Shown here: positions 9,155-18,537 of the stretch, in pieces | How the letters are laid out: each line of letters begins with the position of its first letter | Position numbering within the stretch: the first letter of the stretch is position 1 | Assembly (NCBI RefSeq): GCF_007097145.1 | Contig: NZ_VJVZ01000013.1 | Span: 62,001 to 126,000 of the forward strand | Length of the DNA stretch: 64,000 nucleotides | Source of the DNA: Flavobacterium zepuense | GTDB taxonomy: Bacteria > Bacteroidota > Bacteroidia > Flavobacteriales > Flavobacteriaceae | Direction: 5' to 3' | Translations under genes and position numbers: made by a program | The notes under the pieces: model-generated | What the model was told of the DNA's origin: nothing | The model's input: the letters and a program-made list of their open reading frames with translations, nothing else | The model's database searches: none

Positions 9155-10177
9155 ATGAAAAGAAAGGTCACTTTAAAGCAAATTGCCAAAGAACTCGATG
9201 TCTCAATTTCAACAGTTTCTAAGTCGCTGAGAAACAGTGCCGAAATAAGTGAGGATACTAAACTAAAGGTACAAGCTTTTGCGAAACTGTACAACTACAG
9301 GCCCAACAATATTGCACTAAGCCTTAAGAATAAAAAAACCAAGACTATTGGTATAATTATCCCCGAAATTGTACACCATTTTTTCGCTACCGTTATTAGC
9401 GGTATAGAGCAGGTGGCTAACGAAAACGGTTATAATGTAATTGTATGCCTAAGCAACGAGAGCTTTGATAAAGAGGTAATAAATATGGAGGTACTGGCCA
9501 ATGGCAGTACCGATGGTTTTATCATGTCGTTATCTAAAGAAACACAGCAAAAAAAGGATTTCCACCATATAGAAGAGGTTATAAACCAGGGTATGCCGGT
9601 AGTGATGTTCGATCGTATTACTAACGATGTGCTTTGCGATAAAGTTATTATAGACGATCAGCGTGCTGCCTACGAAGCCGTTGATTTCCTGATAAACAAT
9701 GGTTTTAAAAACATTGCCCTAGTAACAACGGTAGATTATGTTAGCGTAGGCAAGCTGCGTACCGATGGCTACACTAATGCCATGCAGGACCATGATATGC
9801 CGGTTAGCGATAATATGATTGTTAAAATTGAAGATATTGACAACTGCGCCACTAAAATTGAGAAGCTATTGCTGGAAAATAAGCCCGATGCCATTTTTGC
9901 TGTAAACGAACTGTTTGCTGTAACCAGTATTAAACTGGCTACCAAAATGGGCATTAAGGTTCCTGAAGAGCTTTCGGTAATTGGGTTTACCGATGGTATT
10001 ATATCACAATTCTCAAGCCCGAGCATAACCACAGTAAGCCAGAATGGTATAAAAATGGGAGGCCGGGCTGCACAAATGCTTATAGACAGGCTGGAACTGG
10101 AAGAAGAAAACGAGCAATATACTACTGAACTTATAGAGACACATTTGGTAGAACGGGAATCTACGTCAACGTTGTAG
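9155..10177 (+). CDS. LacI-family transcriptional regulator of the starch locus
   Basis: A 340-aa LacI/GalR regulator. The helix-turn-helix is at residues 5-26 (TLKQIAKELDVSISTVSKSL). The hinge helix (YRPNNIALSLKN) lies near 50-60, and a periplasmic-binding-protein-like sugar-sensing domain (about 63-335, TIGIIIPEIVHHFF ... DGIISQFSSPSITTV) follows. The ATG at 9155 is chosen; a TTG nine bases upstream would add only three residues. It is divergent from susC and followed by a terminator, then by the permease operon. It probably senses maltose or a glucose phosphate and controls both operons. Bacteroides starch loci use SusR instead, so control by a LacI protein is a notable difference. Confidence 0.93.
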   Translation: MKRKVTLKQIAKELDVSISTVSKSLRNSAEISEDTKLKVQAFAKLYNYRPNNIALSLKNKKTKTIGIIIPEIVHHFFATVISGIEQVANENGYNVIVCLSNESFDKEVINMEVLANGSTDGFIMSLSKETQQKKDFHHIEEVINQGMPVVMFDRITNDVLCDKVIIDDQRAAYEAVDFLINNGFKNIALVTTVDYVSVGKLRTDGYTNAMQDHDMPVSDNMIVKIEDIDNCATKIEKLLLENKPDAIFAVNELFAVTSIKLATKMGIKVPEELSVIGFTDGIISQFSSPSITTVSQNGIKMGGRAAQMLIDRLELEEENEQYTTELIETHLVERESTSTL

Positions 10178-10217
10178 TTTGTTGTAAAATATTGTTTACC
10201 AAATTGTTAAAAATGAT

Positions 10218-10245
10218 ATTCCGGCCGTAATGCCGGAATTTTTTT
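10218..10245 (+). terminator. Rho-independent terminator after the LacI-family gene
   Basis: ATTCCGGC and GCCGGAAT pair around a short loop and are followed by a run of T. It separates the regulator from the permease operon. Confidence 0.8.
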
Positions 10246-10277
10246 ATCCTAAAAAATTTTTCACATCAAAATTTAAT

Positions 10278-10285
10278 TATATTTG
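10278..10285 (+). promoter_or_regulatory. Promoter -7 box (TATATTTG) for the permease-pgmB-GH65 operon
   Basis: TATATTTG matches the Bacteroidota consensus TAnnTTTG exactly and lies 95 nt upstream of the permease start. No clear TTG is seen at the -33 position, which would fit an activator-dependent or weak promoter. Confidence 0.55.
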
Positions 10286-10332
10286 TCCTGATTATCAAAG
10301 CATATAATTTCACTTCAACCAATTATAGTTTT

Positions 10333-10353
10333 GATAAGCCATACGCGCTTATC
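10333..10353. promoter_or_regulatory. Inverted repeat GATAAGC-N7-GCTTATC in the permease leader
   Basis: A perfect 7-bp inverted repeat with a 7-nt spacer lies 27 nt before the permease start, inside the predicted leader. It could be an operator or an mRNA hairpin that limits translation. It does not contain AACGTT. Confidence 0.4.
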
Positions 10354-10379
10354 GTTTTAATAATCATTAAATTACGATA

Positions 10380-11969
10380 ATGGAAAAGCGTAAATTAGGT
10401 TTCTGGGAAATCTGGAACATGAGTTTCGGTTTCTTAGGGATACAAATGGGCTTTGCACTCCAAAATGCCAATGTTAGCAGGATTTTTCAAACATTGGGCG
10501 CCGAGATAGACGATATTCCGGCACTTTGGGTAGCAGCCCCGCTCACCGGGTTAATTGTACAGCCCATCATCGGTTACTTTAGCGACAGGACCTGGACCAG
10601 GCTGGGCCGTAGAAAACCCTATTTTCTTGCAGGTGCCCTATTGGCATCGGTTGCGCTTTTCATTATGCCCAACTCTCCTGTACTGTGGTTTGCAGCCGGT
10701 ATTTTATGGATGCTCGATGCCTCTATAAACGTTACTATGGAGCCCTTCAGGGCTTTTGTAGGCGATGTGCTTTCTGAAAAACAACGTACCACGGGTTTTG
10801 CCATGCAAAGCTTTTTTATAGGCCTCGGGGCTTATGTAGCCAGCAAGCTGCCTAACATACTTACGTACTATAATGTAAACAATGTGGCTCCCACAGGGCA
10901 GATACCGGACTCAGTTAAATATTCATTTTACATTGGTGGCGCGGCCTTTATCATATCGGTACTGGTAACCATCTTTACAACTAAAGAATACAGCCCGGCC
11001 GAACTGGAAGCTTTTGAAAAGGCTGAAGCCGATGAATACCATGTAGAAGAACGACCGGTATCCTGGTTTTCGGCAAATGGTAAACGCCACTTACTTATAG
11101 GTGTGCTTACGCTTGCCCTTGGTTTACTGTTCTCGTATTTTGTGTATGCTCACAATCTAAAAAAAGACCTTTACGTACTATCGCTTGGGCTTATTGGCCT
11201 TGGTGGTGCCGCGCTTATAGTATCCGGGCTTTTCCAAAAGGCGGGTAATTATCGCAATGGTTTTGTAACCATTATGAACGATTTTCAGTTTATGCCCAAG
11301 GTAATGAAACAACTTGCCGTAGTGCAGTTCTTTACCTGGTTTGCCCTTTTTTCTATGTGGATATATACCACCGGTGCCGTAACCGAACATATTTTTAAAA
11401 CCACCGACACTACATCGGTTGCCTATAACACGGGAGCCAATGTGGTTAACGAAATGTTTGCCAACTATAACCTGGTTGGCGCTATTGCAGCCTTTTTATT
11501 ACCGCTAATTGCAAAAAGAACCAGCAGAAAGTTTACCCACTTTTTAGCACTTGCCGCAGGCGGTATTGGTTTAGCCTCTATTTACTTTTTAGGTAATGCC
11601 GGTACGTTTAACGATGTGATCTTCAGGATCGGGTCGCCCGAATCGTATTTTAACTTTACGTTCTATATGTACGACATTTCTATGATGGGCGTAGGTATAG
11701 CCTGGGCCAGTATACTATCCATACCATTTGCTATGCTATCCGGCGCATTGCCGGCATCTAAAATGGGGTATTATATGGGGGTATTTAATTTTTTTGTAGT
11801 AATACCGCAATTACTGGCAGCCTCAATATTAGGCTTCCTAGTATCCTTCTTTTTTCATAATGAACCCATCTATGCACTCTTAATAGGAGGCGTATCTATG
11901 GTAGTGGCCGGCTTTATGGCGCTATTGGTAAATGATAAAGCAAACATCAACATCAATCAATCAAAATAA
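10380..11969 (+). CDS. MFS sugar permease (SLC45/MalT-like), probable maltose/maltodextrin importer
   Basis: A 529-aa inner-membrane protein with about 12 hydrophobic segments. It opens with GFWEIWNMSFGFLGIQMGF and carries an early QPIIGYFSDRTWTRLGRRKPY loop, a signature of the MFS subgroup that includes plant sucrose carriers, SLC45 and bacterial maltose permeases. A large cytoplasmic insertion (about 205-245) is acidic. It should move maltose or short dextrins released in the periplasm into the cytoplasm. Its TAA stop overlaps the pgmB ATG (TAATG), indicating translational coupling. Substrate is inferred from the following phosphorylase and mutase genes. Confidence 0.88.
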   Translation: MEKRKLGFWEIWNMSFGFLGIQMGFALQNANVSRIFQTLGAEIDDIPALWVAAPLTGLIVQPIIGYFSDRTWTRLGRRKPYFLAGALLASVALFIMPNSPVLWFAAGILWMLDASINVTMEPFRAFVGDVLSEKQRTTGFAMQSFFIGLGAYVASKLPNILTYYNVNNVAPTGQIPDSVKYSFYIGGAAFIISVLVTIFTTKEYSPAELEAFEKAEADEYHVEERPVSWFSANGKRHLLIGVLTLALGLLFSYFVYAHNLKKDLYVLSLGLIGLGGAALIVSGLFQKAGNYRNGFVTIMNDFQFMPKVMKQLAVVQFFTWFALFSMWIYTTGAVTEHIFKTTDTTSVAYNTGANVVNEMFANYNLVGAIAAFLLPLIAKRTSRKFTHFLALAAGGIGLASIYFLGNAGTFNDVIFRIGSPESYFNFTFYMYDISMMGVGIAWASILSIPFAMLSGALPASKMGYYMGVFNFFVVIPQLLAASILGFLVSFFFHNEPIYALLIGGVSMVVAGFMALLVNDKANININQSK

Positions 11970-12622
11970 TGAGTCAGAGAGCATTTATATTCGACCTCGA
12001 CGGGGTAATTGTGGATACTGCAAAATACCACTACCTGGCGTGGCAAAAAATAGCCAACAGGTTAGGAATAGATTTTACGCATGAACATAACGAACTGCTA
12101 AAAGGCGTAAGCCGCATACGCTCGTTAGATATTATATTGGGGCTTGGCAACGTAGAAGCATCCCAGGAAGACAAAGACAAATGGCTGGTAGAAAAAAACG
12201 AAGACTACCTTAACTATATAGAGCATATGCAAGCCGATGAAATTTTAGTAGGTGTAGTACCTGTGCTGGAATTTTTAAGGCAAAATAACCAACCCATAGC
12301 ATTAGGATCAGCCAGTAAAAATGCAAGGCCAATTTTAGAAAAAGTGGGCATACTGCACTTTTTTGATGCTATTGTAGATGGTAACGATGTTACCAATGCC
12401 AAACCCGACCCGGAAGTATTTTTAAAAGCAGCCCAATTAGTAGGCATGCCTGCCGAAGGTGCAGTGGTTTTCGAAGATTCGGTTGCGGGCATACAGGCGG
12501 CCAACATAGCAGGCATGGTAAGTATAGGTATTGGCGATAAGGCCATACTTAACGAAGCCCGGTACAATGTGGCCGACTTTACAGAATTTAGTACTGATTT
12601 TTTACAAACTTTAGTTAATTAA
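11969..12622 (+). CDS. pgmB: Beta-phosphoglucomutase
   Basis: A 217-aa cytoplasmic HAD-superfamily enzyme that converts beta-glucose 1-phosphate to glucose 6-phosphate. The nucleophile motif is DLDGVIVDT with Asp9 and Asp11. The cap domain follows (about 15-85), then GSASKNA (motif II, near 111), KPDPEVF (Lys, motif III) and VFEDSVAGIQAA (motif IV, Glu-Asp). The length is typical for PgmB. It overlaps the permease stop by 1 nt and lies 4 nt before the GH65 gene, so it will use the beta-G1P made by the phosphorylase. Confidence 0.95.
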   Translation: MSQRAFIFDLDGVIVDTAKYHYLAWQKIANRLGIDFTHEHNELLKGVSRIRSLDIILGLGNVEASQEDKDKWLVEKNEDYLNYIEHMQADEILVGVVPVLEFLRQNNQPIALGSASKNARPILEKVGILHFFDAIVDGNDVTNAKPDPEVFLKAAQLVGMPAEGAVVFEDSVAGIQAANIAGMVSIGIGDKAILNEARYNVADFTEFSTDFLQTLVN

Positions 12623-12626
12623 TACA

Positions 12627-14936
12627 ATGAACCAGGATTATATAGTACCGGATAATTGGAGTATAATAGAAGAAGGATTTGATGCCGAAAGGGTAAAATC
12701 GTCCGAGAGCCTGTTCAGTATAGGTAACGGTGCCATGGGGCAGCGTGCCAATTTTGAGGAAAGCTACTCTGGCCATACTTTTCAGGGCAGTTACATTGCG
12801 GGTATTTATTACCCCGACAAAACAAAGGTGGGCTGGTGGAAAAACGGCTACCCTGAGTATTTTGCAAAAGTATTAAACGCACCCAACTGGATTGGGATTG
12901 ATATAGAAATTAACGGCGAAAGCCTGGACCTTGCCAAATGCAGCGAGGTGGTAAATTTTAGGCGCGAGCTTAATATGAAAGAAGGCTGGTACAACCGTTC
13001 GTTTGAAGCGGTACTGCCAAGCGGTACCGAAATTAAGGTTAACGTTACAAGGTTTCTATCGGTTAACGATGATGAGCTTGGCGTTATAAAATATGAGGTT
13101 ACGCCGATAAACCGTGCAGCGCAAATTACCTTTAAACCGTATGTAGATGCAGGCGTTAAAAATATGGATGCCAACTGGGAAGAAACCTTTTGGGAACCGT
13201 TAGATGTTCAGCACAATGCCAACCAGGGGTTTGTAACCGCACGTACCTTTAAAACGCATTTTAATGCGGCTACCTATATGCACAACTGTATTTTACTAAA
13301 CGGTAACGATTTGCAGGTGCTTCCTACAAATGTGGAAACATCTAAAGATAAGGTGCAGTTTGATTATACTGTAGAGGCCAACATGGGCGAAACAACAGCT
13401 ATTGTTAAATTTGGCGGTTACACTGTATCACTTAACCACGATAACGAAGCGCTTATAGATGCTGCTAAGAGTGTGATAACTTCGGCGAAAGCCAAAGGTT
13501 ATGATGCACTTTTAGAAGAGCAAAAACAAGCTTGGGCTGGTATTTGGGAAATGGCCGATATTACTATAGATGGCGATGTAAAAGCACAACAGGGTATCCG
13601 TTTTAATATTTTTCAACTAAATCAGACCTATTTAGGTAAAGACCCAAGGCTTAACATAGGACCTAAAGGCTTTACAGGCGAAAAATACGGTGGCAGCACC
13701 TACTGGGATACCGAGGCGTATTGCATACCGTTTTACATGGCTACCAAAGACCAGCAGGTGGCACGTAACCTGTTAACGTATCGACACAACCAATTGGGCA
13801 AGGCTATAGAAAATGCTGCCAAACTGGGCTTTAACAATGGCGCAGCTTTGTATCCAATGGTTACCATGAATGGCGAAGAATGCCACAACGAGTGGGAAAT
13901 TACCTTTGAAGAAATTCACCGTAATGGGGCTATTGCTTTTGCCGTTTATAACTACTACCGCTTTACCGGAGATTATAGCTACATTCCGGAAAAAGGATTG
14001 GAAGTATTAATAGGCATTGCACGTTTCTGGTACCAAAGGGCTACATTCTCTTCGGCTAAGAACAAGTACATGATACTTGGTGTAACGGGTCCGAATGAGT
14101 ATGAAAACAACGTAAACAATAACTTCTATACCAACTACATTGCTAAATGGTGTATTGATTATACTGTAGACCAGATTACCAAAGTTAAAGACGAATATGC
14201 AACCGATTTTAACCGTATTATGGCTTTGGCTAACCTGAACGCTGATGAGATAAGGCAATGGAAAAAAGTGGCCGATGATATGTATTTCCCGTTCTCAGAC
14301 GAGCATGGGGTGTACCTGCAACAGGACGGCTTTTTAGATAAAGAATTAGTACCGGTTAGTCAGTTAGACCGCTCTCAGCGCCCTATTAATCAAAAATGGA
14401 GCTGGGACAGGATACTGCGCTCGCCGTATATTAAACAGGCCGACGTACTACAGGGCTTCTACTTTTTTGAAGACCACTTTACCAAAGACCAGCTCGAAAA
14501 ACACTTTGAGTTTTATGAGCCGTTAACGGTACATGAATCGAGTTTATCGCCATGTGTACACTCTATACAGGCAGCAGGCCTGGGCAGGATGGAGCAGGCG
14601 TACACGTTCTACCTGCGTACATCGCGCCTTGACCTTGATGATTATAATAAAGAGGTAGAAGAAGGCCTGCACATTACCAGTATGGCCGGTACCTGGATGA
14701 GTATTGTAGAGGGTTTTGGCGGTATGCGTGTTAAAAACGATACCCTGCACTTTGAACCAAGAATACCGGAACAATGGAAAGGCTACTCGTTTAAAATTAA
14801 CTTCCGTAACCAGGTTCTTAAAGTATCGGTACAGCCGGGCGAAACCCGCTTTACCCTTGAGGGCGACAGTCCGCTAAACGTTGTGGTAAACGGTAAAGAG
14901 GTTACGGTACAGCCTAATACGCTGGTAACAGTTTAG
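12627..14936 (+). CDS. mapA: GH65 maltose phosphorylase
   Basis: A 769-aa cytoplasmic GH65 inverting phosphorylase. An N-terminal beta-sandwich (about 15-270) is followed by the (alpha/alpha)6 catalytic barrel, with ECHNEWEITFEEIHRNG (about 418-434) carrying the general-acid glutamate, and a C-terminal beta domain ending near 769. Maltose plus phosphate gives glucose and beta-glucose 1-phosphate, which the neighbouring PgmB converts to glucose 6-phosphate. Other GH65 specificities (trehalose, kojibiose, nigerose) cannot be excluded from sequence alone, but the locus full of GH13 enzymes favours maltose. It saves an ATP compared with hydrolysis plus kinase. Confidence 0.92.
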   Translation: MNQDYIVPDNWSIIEEGFDAERVKSSESLFSIGNGAMGQRANFEESYSGHTFQGSYIAGIYYPDKTKVGWWKNGYPEYFAKVLNAPNWIGIDIEINGESLDLAKCSEVVNFRRELNMKEGWYNRSFEAVLPSGTEIKVNVTRFLSVNDDELGVIKYEVTPINRAAQITFKPYVDAGVKNMDANWEETFWEPLDVQHNANQGFVTARTFKTHFNAATYMHNCILLNGNDLQVLPTNVETSKDKVQFDYTVEANMGETTAIVKFGGYTVSLNHDNEALIDAAKSVITSAKAKGYDALLEEQKQAWAGIWEMADITIDGDVKAQQGIRFNIFQLNQTYLGKDPRLNIGPKGFTGEKYGGSTYWDTEAYCIPFYMATKDQQVARNLLTYRHNQLGKAIENAAKLGFNNGAALYPMVTMNGEECHNEWEITFEEIHRNGAIAFAVYNYYRFTGDYSYIPEKGLEVLIGIARFWYQRATFSSAKNKYMILGVTGPNEYENNVNNNFYTNYIAKWCIDYTVDQITKVKDEYATDFNRIMALANLNADEIRQWKKVADDMYFPFSDEHGVYLQQDGFLDKELVPVSQLDRSQRPINQKWSWDRILRSPYIKQADVLQGFYFFEDHFTKDQLEKHFEFYEPLTVHESSLSPCVHSIQAAGLGRMEQAYTFYLRTSRLDLDDYNKEVEEGLHITSMAGTWMSIVEGFGGMRVKNDTLHFEPRIPEQWKGYSFKINFRNQVLKVSVQPGETRFTLEGDSPLNVVVNGKEVTVQPNTLVTV

Positions 14937-14963
14937 ATATTATAAAGATTAGTCAGCAATCGT

Positions 14964-15067
14964 GGCATTCCCCTCCTTTGGAGGGGTGGCTGAAAGCCGG
15001 GGTGGTTGTTTCTATATACTAATAACCACCCCGCCCTGCGGGCACCCCTCCAAGGGAGGGGAATGCC
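14964..15067. repeat. 104-bp imperfect palindromic REP/MITE-like element
   Basis: GGCATTCCCCTCC at the left end is repeated inverted as GGAGGGGAATGCC at the right end. Inner inverted parts (GGGGTGGTT / AACCACCCC) surround a short AT loop. The whole 104 bp can fold into one long hairpin. It lies inside the operon between the GH65 and susA genes and has base composition unlike its surroundings. No transposase is visible, so a non-autonomous element or REP sequence is likely. Confidence 0.75.
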
Positions 15068-15095
15068 AATCAGGGTTAAATTAAATAAAAACATA

Positions 15096-15122
15096 CCTAC
15101 AAGGTTTTTAAAACCTTGCAGG
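15096..15122. repeat. Short palindromic repeat CCTACAAGG...CCTTGCAGG
   Basis: A second, shorter hairpin sequence (arms ACAAGGTTTT / AAAACCTTG) lies 28 bp after the larger palindrome and 16 bp before the susA start. It looks like another dispersed intergenic repeat, or a processing hairpin close to the ribosome-binding region. Confidence 0.55.
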
Positions 15123-15137
15123 AATCAAACAACAACA

Positions 15138-16973
15138 ATGAAAAAATTACTTTACCTACTACTTTTTACCTACGGCTTTGCTTTCGCGCAAGCGGAAAGG
15201 GTAGAACCGCCATTTTGGTATAGTGGCATGCACAACCCAGAGCTACAGATACTGTTTTACGGCAAAAACATAGCGCAGTACACGCCAACGGTTTCTAACA
15301 ATGTGGTAATAAAAAATGTAGTAAAGACAGAAAATCCCAACTATGTTTTTGTAACCATAGATACTAAAAACGTACCGGCATCAGAACTTACATTTTCGTT
15401 TAAAAACAAAAATAAAGTTGCCTTTACGCAAAAATATGAGCTAAAGCAGCGTGAGGCCAACTCGGCGCAACGCAAAAGCTACGATTCGTCGGATATGATG
15501 TACCTTATCATGCCCGACCGTTTCGCTAATGGTAACCCCAATAACGATTCAGAAAAATCGACTACAGAGAAAGTTAAAAGGGATAATCCTAACGGCCGTC
15601 ACGGTGGCGATATTGAAGGGATCATTAAAAACCTCGACTATATAAAAGAACTTGGCGCTACCGCTGTATGGAGCACGCCACTGTGCGAAGACAATGACCC
15701 GCGTGGCAGCTATCACGGGTATGGGCAAAGCGATGTATATAAAATAGACCCACGCTACGGTACAAATGAGGATTACCTGCGCCTTTCGGCAGAAGTAAAA
15801 AAGAAAGGCATGAAGCTGGTTTTAGACTATGTAACCAACCACTGGGGCGCAGAGCACTGGATGTATAAAGACCTGCCAATGTACGAATGGGTGCACCAGT
15901 TTCCGGGCTATTCGCAGAGTAACTATCGTATGTCGACGCAGTTTGATACAAACGCTTCTCAAATAGATAAAAGGCAATGTGTAGACGGCTGGTTCGTACC
16001 TTCAATGCCCGATTTAAATCAGTCAAATCCGTTAGTGTTAAACTACCTTACGCAAAATGCCATCTGGTGGATTGAGTACGCCGATCTTGATGGTTTTAGG
16101 GTTGATACCTATTCGTATAATGATAAGGAAGGTATTGCAAAATGGACTAAGGCCATTACCGATGAATATCCGTATTTTAATATTGTGGGTGAGGTTTGGA
16201 TGCAAAACCCTGCGCATATGGCTTACTGGCAAAAAGACAGTAAAATTGGAGCGATAGAAAGCTACAACTCGCACCTGCCAAGCGTTATGGACTTCTCCTT
16301 GTATGATGCCCTGCAATGGTCGTTTAACGACGACAATGCCGGATGGGATAACGGTATGCAAAAAGTGTACAATAACTTTACTAACGATTTCCTGTATCCT
16401 GACATAAACAGCATCCTTGTTTTTGCCGAGAACCATGATACCAACCGTATAAACCAGAACTATAAAAACGATTTTAAAAAATACCAAATGGCAATGGCAA
16501 TTGTTGCTACGGTAAGGGGTATTCCGCAATTGTATTATGGGTCGGAGATAGGTATGGCAGGCGATAAGGGCAAAGGAGATGGCGATATCCGTCATGACTT
16601 TCCGGGCGGCTGGGCAGGCGATGCCAATAATGCATTTACCAAAGCAGGCCGCGATACGCAGCAACAGCAGTATTTTGATTTTACATCAAAGCTATTTACC
16701 TGGAGAAAAGGTAAAGAAGTAATACACACCGGTAAAACTACACAGTATATTCCTGATAATAACGTGTACGTGTATTTTAGGTACAATGATAAAGAAACCG
16801 TTATGGTTGCCATAAACAACAGTGCCGAAGCTAAAACATTTAAAACGGCACGCTTTGCAGAAAATATCAAAAACCATAAAATTGCTAACGATGTACTTAC
16901 CGGTAAAACGGTAGATGTAGGCGGTGAGGTTACTATGGAGCCAAAATCGGTACTGGTACTGGAACTGAATTAA
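15138..16973 (+). CDS. susA: GH13 neopullulanase/cyclomaltodextrinase-like enzyme, SusA-like
   Basis: A 611-aa periplasmic enzyme expected to hydrolyse cyclodextrins, pullulan or maltodextrins. Signal peptide 1-18 (FAFAQ). The N-terminal cyclomaltodextrinase Ig-like domain spans about 20-105, the GH13 barrel about 115-525, and the C-terminal beta domain about 530-611. Catalytic residues are visible: Asp323 in GFRVDT, Glu352 in VGEVWM and Asp434 in ENHDTNR. The start is set at ATG 15138; the longer open frame upstream reads through the two intergenic palindromes and is not credible. The symbol is by analogy with Bacteroides SusA. Confidence 0.9.
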   Translation: MKKLLYLLLFTYGFAFAQAERVEPPFWYSGMHNPELQILFYGKNIAQYTPTVSNNVVIKNVVKTENPNYVFVTIDTKNVPASELTFSFKNKNKVAFTQKYELKQREANSAQRKSYDSSDMMYLIMPDRFANGNPNNDSEKSTTEKVKRDNPNGRHGGDIEGIIKNLDYIKELGATAVWSTPLCEDNDPRGSYHGYGQSDVYKIDPRYGTNEDYLRLSAEVKKKGMKLVLDYVTNHWGAEHWMYKDLPMYEWVHQFPGYSQSNYRMSTQFDTNASQIDKRQCVDGWFVPSMPDLNQSNPLVLNYLTQNAIWWIEYADLDGFRVDTYSYNDKEGIAKWTKAITDEYPYFNIVGEVWMQNPAHMAYWQKDSKIGAIESYNSHLPSVMDFSLYDALQWSFNDDNAGWDNGMQKVYNNFTNDFLYPDINSILVFAENHDTNRINQNYKNDFKKYQMAMAIVATVRGIPQLYYGSEIGMAGDKGKGDGDIRHDFPGGWAGDANNAFTKAGRDTQQQQYFDFTSKLFTWRKGKEVIHTGKTTQYIPDNNVYVYFRYNDKETVMVAINNSAEAKTFKTARFAENIKNHKIANDVLTGKTVDVGGEVTMEPKSVLVLELN

Positions 16974-16998
16974 TTTGCTACAACCAAACTATTATAGC

Positions 16999-18441
16999 AT
17001 GAAAAAATCGATTATAACCCTTATGGCATTGGCTTTTGTAGCAACTGCCTGTAAGGATGAAAAGAAAACTCAAAGTGAGTCCATTGCAGCGGCTGAGGTA
17101 AGCTTGCCTCCTGTAAGCGATGCCACTTCAGAGAACAGCGTAATTTACGAGGCTAATATTCGTAACTATTCGCCGGAAGGCACGTTTAATGCCTTTACAA
17201 AGGATATTCCTAAACTAAAGCAGTTAGGGGTTAAGGTGCTGTGGGTAATGCCCATTTATCCAATCTCAATGAAACGCCGTAAGGCAACTGCTGATAAGTC
17301 GATTGAAGATATTACCGACCCGGCTGAAAAGAAAAAATACCTGGGTAGCTGGTATGCCATTACTGATTATACTGCCATTAACCCGGATTTGGGTACGCTG
17401 GAGGATTTCCAGAAACTCGTAAAAACTGCGCATGATAATGGTATGTATGTTATCCTCGATTGGGTGGCTAACCATACCGGTTGGGATCATAAATGGATTA
17501 CCGAGCACCCTGAATATTACGAGAAAAACAAGAAAGGCGAAGTGACCGATCCGCTTAATCCGGAAACAGGCGAGCCTTGGGGCTGGACCGACGTTGCCCA
17601 CCTTGACTACAAAAACAAAAAGGTGTACGAGCCCATGCTTAACGAAATGATTTATTGGGTTAAAGACCAAGGTATAGATGGTTTTAGATGCGATGTTGCC
17701 GATAATGTACCTACCGATTTCTGGAATTTCGCCCTGCCTAAGCTTAAAGCTGTAAAGCCATTGTTTATGCTTATGGAGTCGGAAAAAGAATATTTGCTAA
17801 AAGGCCAGTTTGATATGGGTTATGGCTTTGAAGCACATCATGTAATGAACGACATTGCCAAAGGCACTAAAACCGTTGCCGACTGGGATAAATTAATGAT
17901 ACATCTATCTGAAAAATATGAGAAGGATGATATTATGATGAACCTTACCAGTAGCCACGACGAAAATGCATGGAACGGCAGCGAGTACGAAAGGATGGGC
18001 GATGCCGCCGAGACTTTTGCTGCGTTAACGTATGTTATGCCGGGTATGCCGCTTATTTATACAGGTCAGGAATATGATAACAAAAAACGACTTAAGTTTT
18101 TTGAGCAGGACCCTATAGAAAAAACTAAAGGGCACATGTTTGCTGTTTATGAAAAGCTGGGCGAACTTAAAAATAAAAACGCAGCATTAAACGGTGGTAA
18201 AAACGCGGCAGCCTACAGAAGGATAAAAACATCTAATGATGTTAATGTACTTGCTTTTGAGAGAAGTAATGGGAGCGAGAAAGTATACTTTATGGCAAAT
18301 CTTACTAAAAACCCAATGAGTTTTACGGTAGATTTAGAAGGTACTTATAATGATTACATGAGCGGAAATGCAACAACTATGGCAAAAGGCCAAAAAATTG
18401 ATGCTAAACCGTGGCAATACTGGATTTTAATTAAAAAATAA
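16999..18441 (+). CDS. GH13 alpha-amylase family lipoprotein
   Basis: A 480-aa lipoprotein with a lipobox at Cys18 (FVATAC). It has a GH13 barrel over about 45-400 and a short beta C-domain. The triad is Asp232 (GFRCDV), Glu260 (LMESEKE) and Asp321 (SSHDEN). The chosen ATG at 16999 gives a clean lipoprotein signal; an upstream TTG would add eight residues. The gene lies 25 nt after susA and ends the operon before a strong terminator. It is anchored in the outer membrane, periplasmic or surface side unknown, and probably makes maltose or maltotriose for the MFS permease. Confidence 0.9.
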   Translation: MKKSIITLMALAFVATACKDEKKTQSESIAAAEVSLPPVSDATSENSVIYEANIRNYSPEGTFNAFTKDIPKLKQLGVKVLWVMPIYPISMKRRKATADKSIEDITDPAEKKKYLGSWYAITDYTAINPDLGTLEDFQKLVKTAHDNGMYVILDWVANHTGWDHKWITEHPEYYEKNKKGEVTDPLNPETGEPWGWTDVAHLDYKNKKVYEPMLNEMIYWVKDQGIDGFRCDVADNVPTDFWNFALPKLKAVKPLFMLMESEKEYLLKGQFDMGYGFEAHHVMNDIAKGTKTVADWDKLMIHLSEKYEKDDIMMNLTSSHDENAWNGSEYERMGDAAETFAALTYVMPGMPLIYTGQEYDNKKRLKFFEQDPIEKTKGHMFAVYEKLGELKNKNAALNGGKNAAAYRRIKTSNDVNVLAFERSNGSEKVYFMANLTKNPMSFTVDLEGTYNDYMSGNATTMAKGQKIDAKPWQYWILIKK

Positions 18442-18445
18442 ATAA

Positions 18446-18482
18446 AAAGCGTACGTGCAAATGCATGTGCGCTTTCTTTTTT
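18446..18482 (+). terminator. Rho-independent terminator after the GH13 lipoprotein gene
   Basis: A long stem (AAAGCGTACGTGCA paired with TGCATGTGCGCTTT, two G-U pairs) is followed by CTTTTTTT. It closes the permease-to-GH13 operon. Confidence 0.85.
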
Positions 18483-18503
18483 TATATTTACTATAACGTT
18501 TTC
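18483..18503 (+). promoter_or_regulatory. Candidate promoter with an AACGTT operator-like site
   Basis: TATATTTA (7 of 8 matches to TAnnTTTG) at 18483-18490 is followed at 18495-18503 by AACGTTTTC, the same 9-mer found at 9026-9034 in the susC/regulator intergenic region. A repressor bound here would cover the start point of the next gene. This suggests the T9SS starch-binding gene belongs to the same regulon, but a 9-mer match is weak evidence. Confidence 0.4.
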
Positions 18504-18537
18504 TTAAACTCTATTTTTAATTCTTAAACTTTATCAC

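Noticed and set aside
15006..15137. N-terminal extension of the SusA-like gene (44 extra codons)
   Set aside because: It reads straight through both intergenic palindromes and would bury the signal peptide; ATG 15138 gives a normal signal.
16038..16664. 208-codon antisense frame within susA
   Set aside because: Opposite strand of a well-supported GH13 gene, with no start context or recognisable domain.
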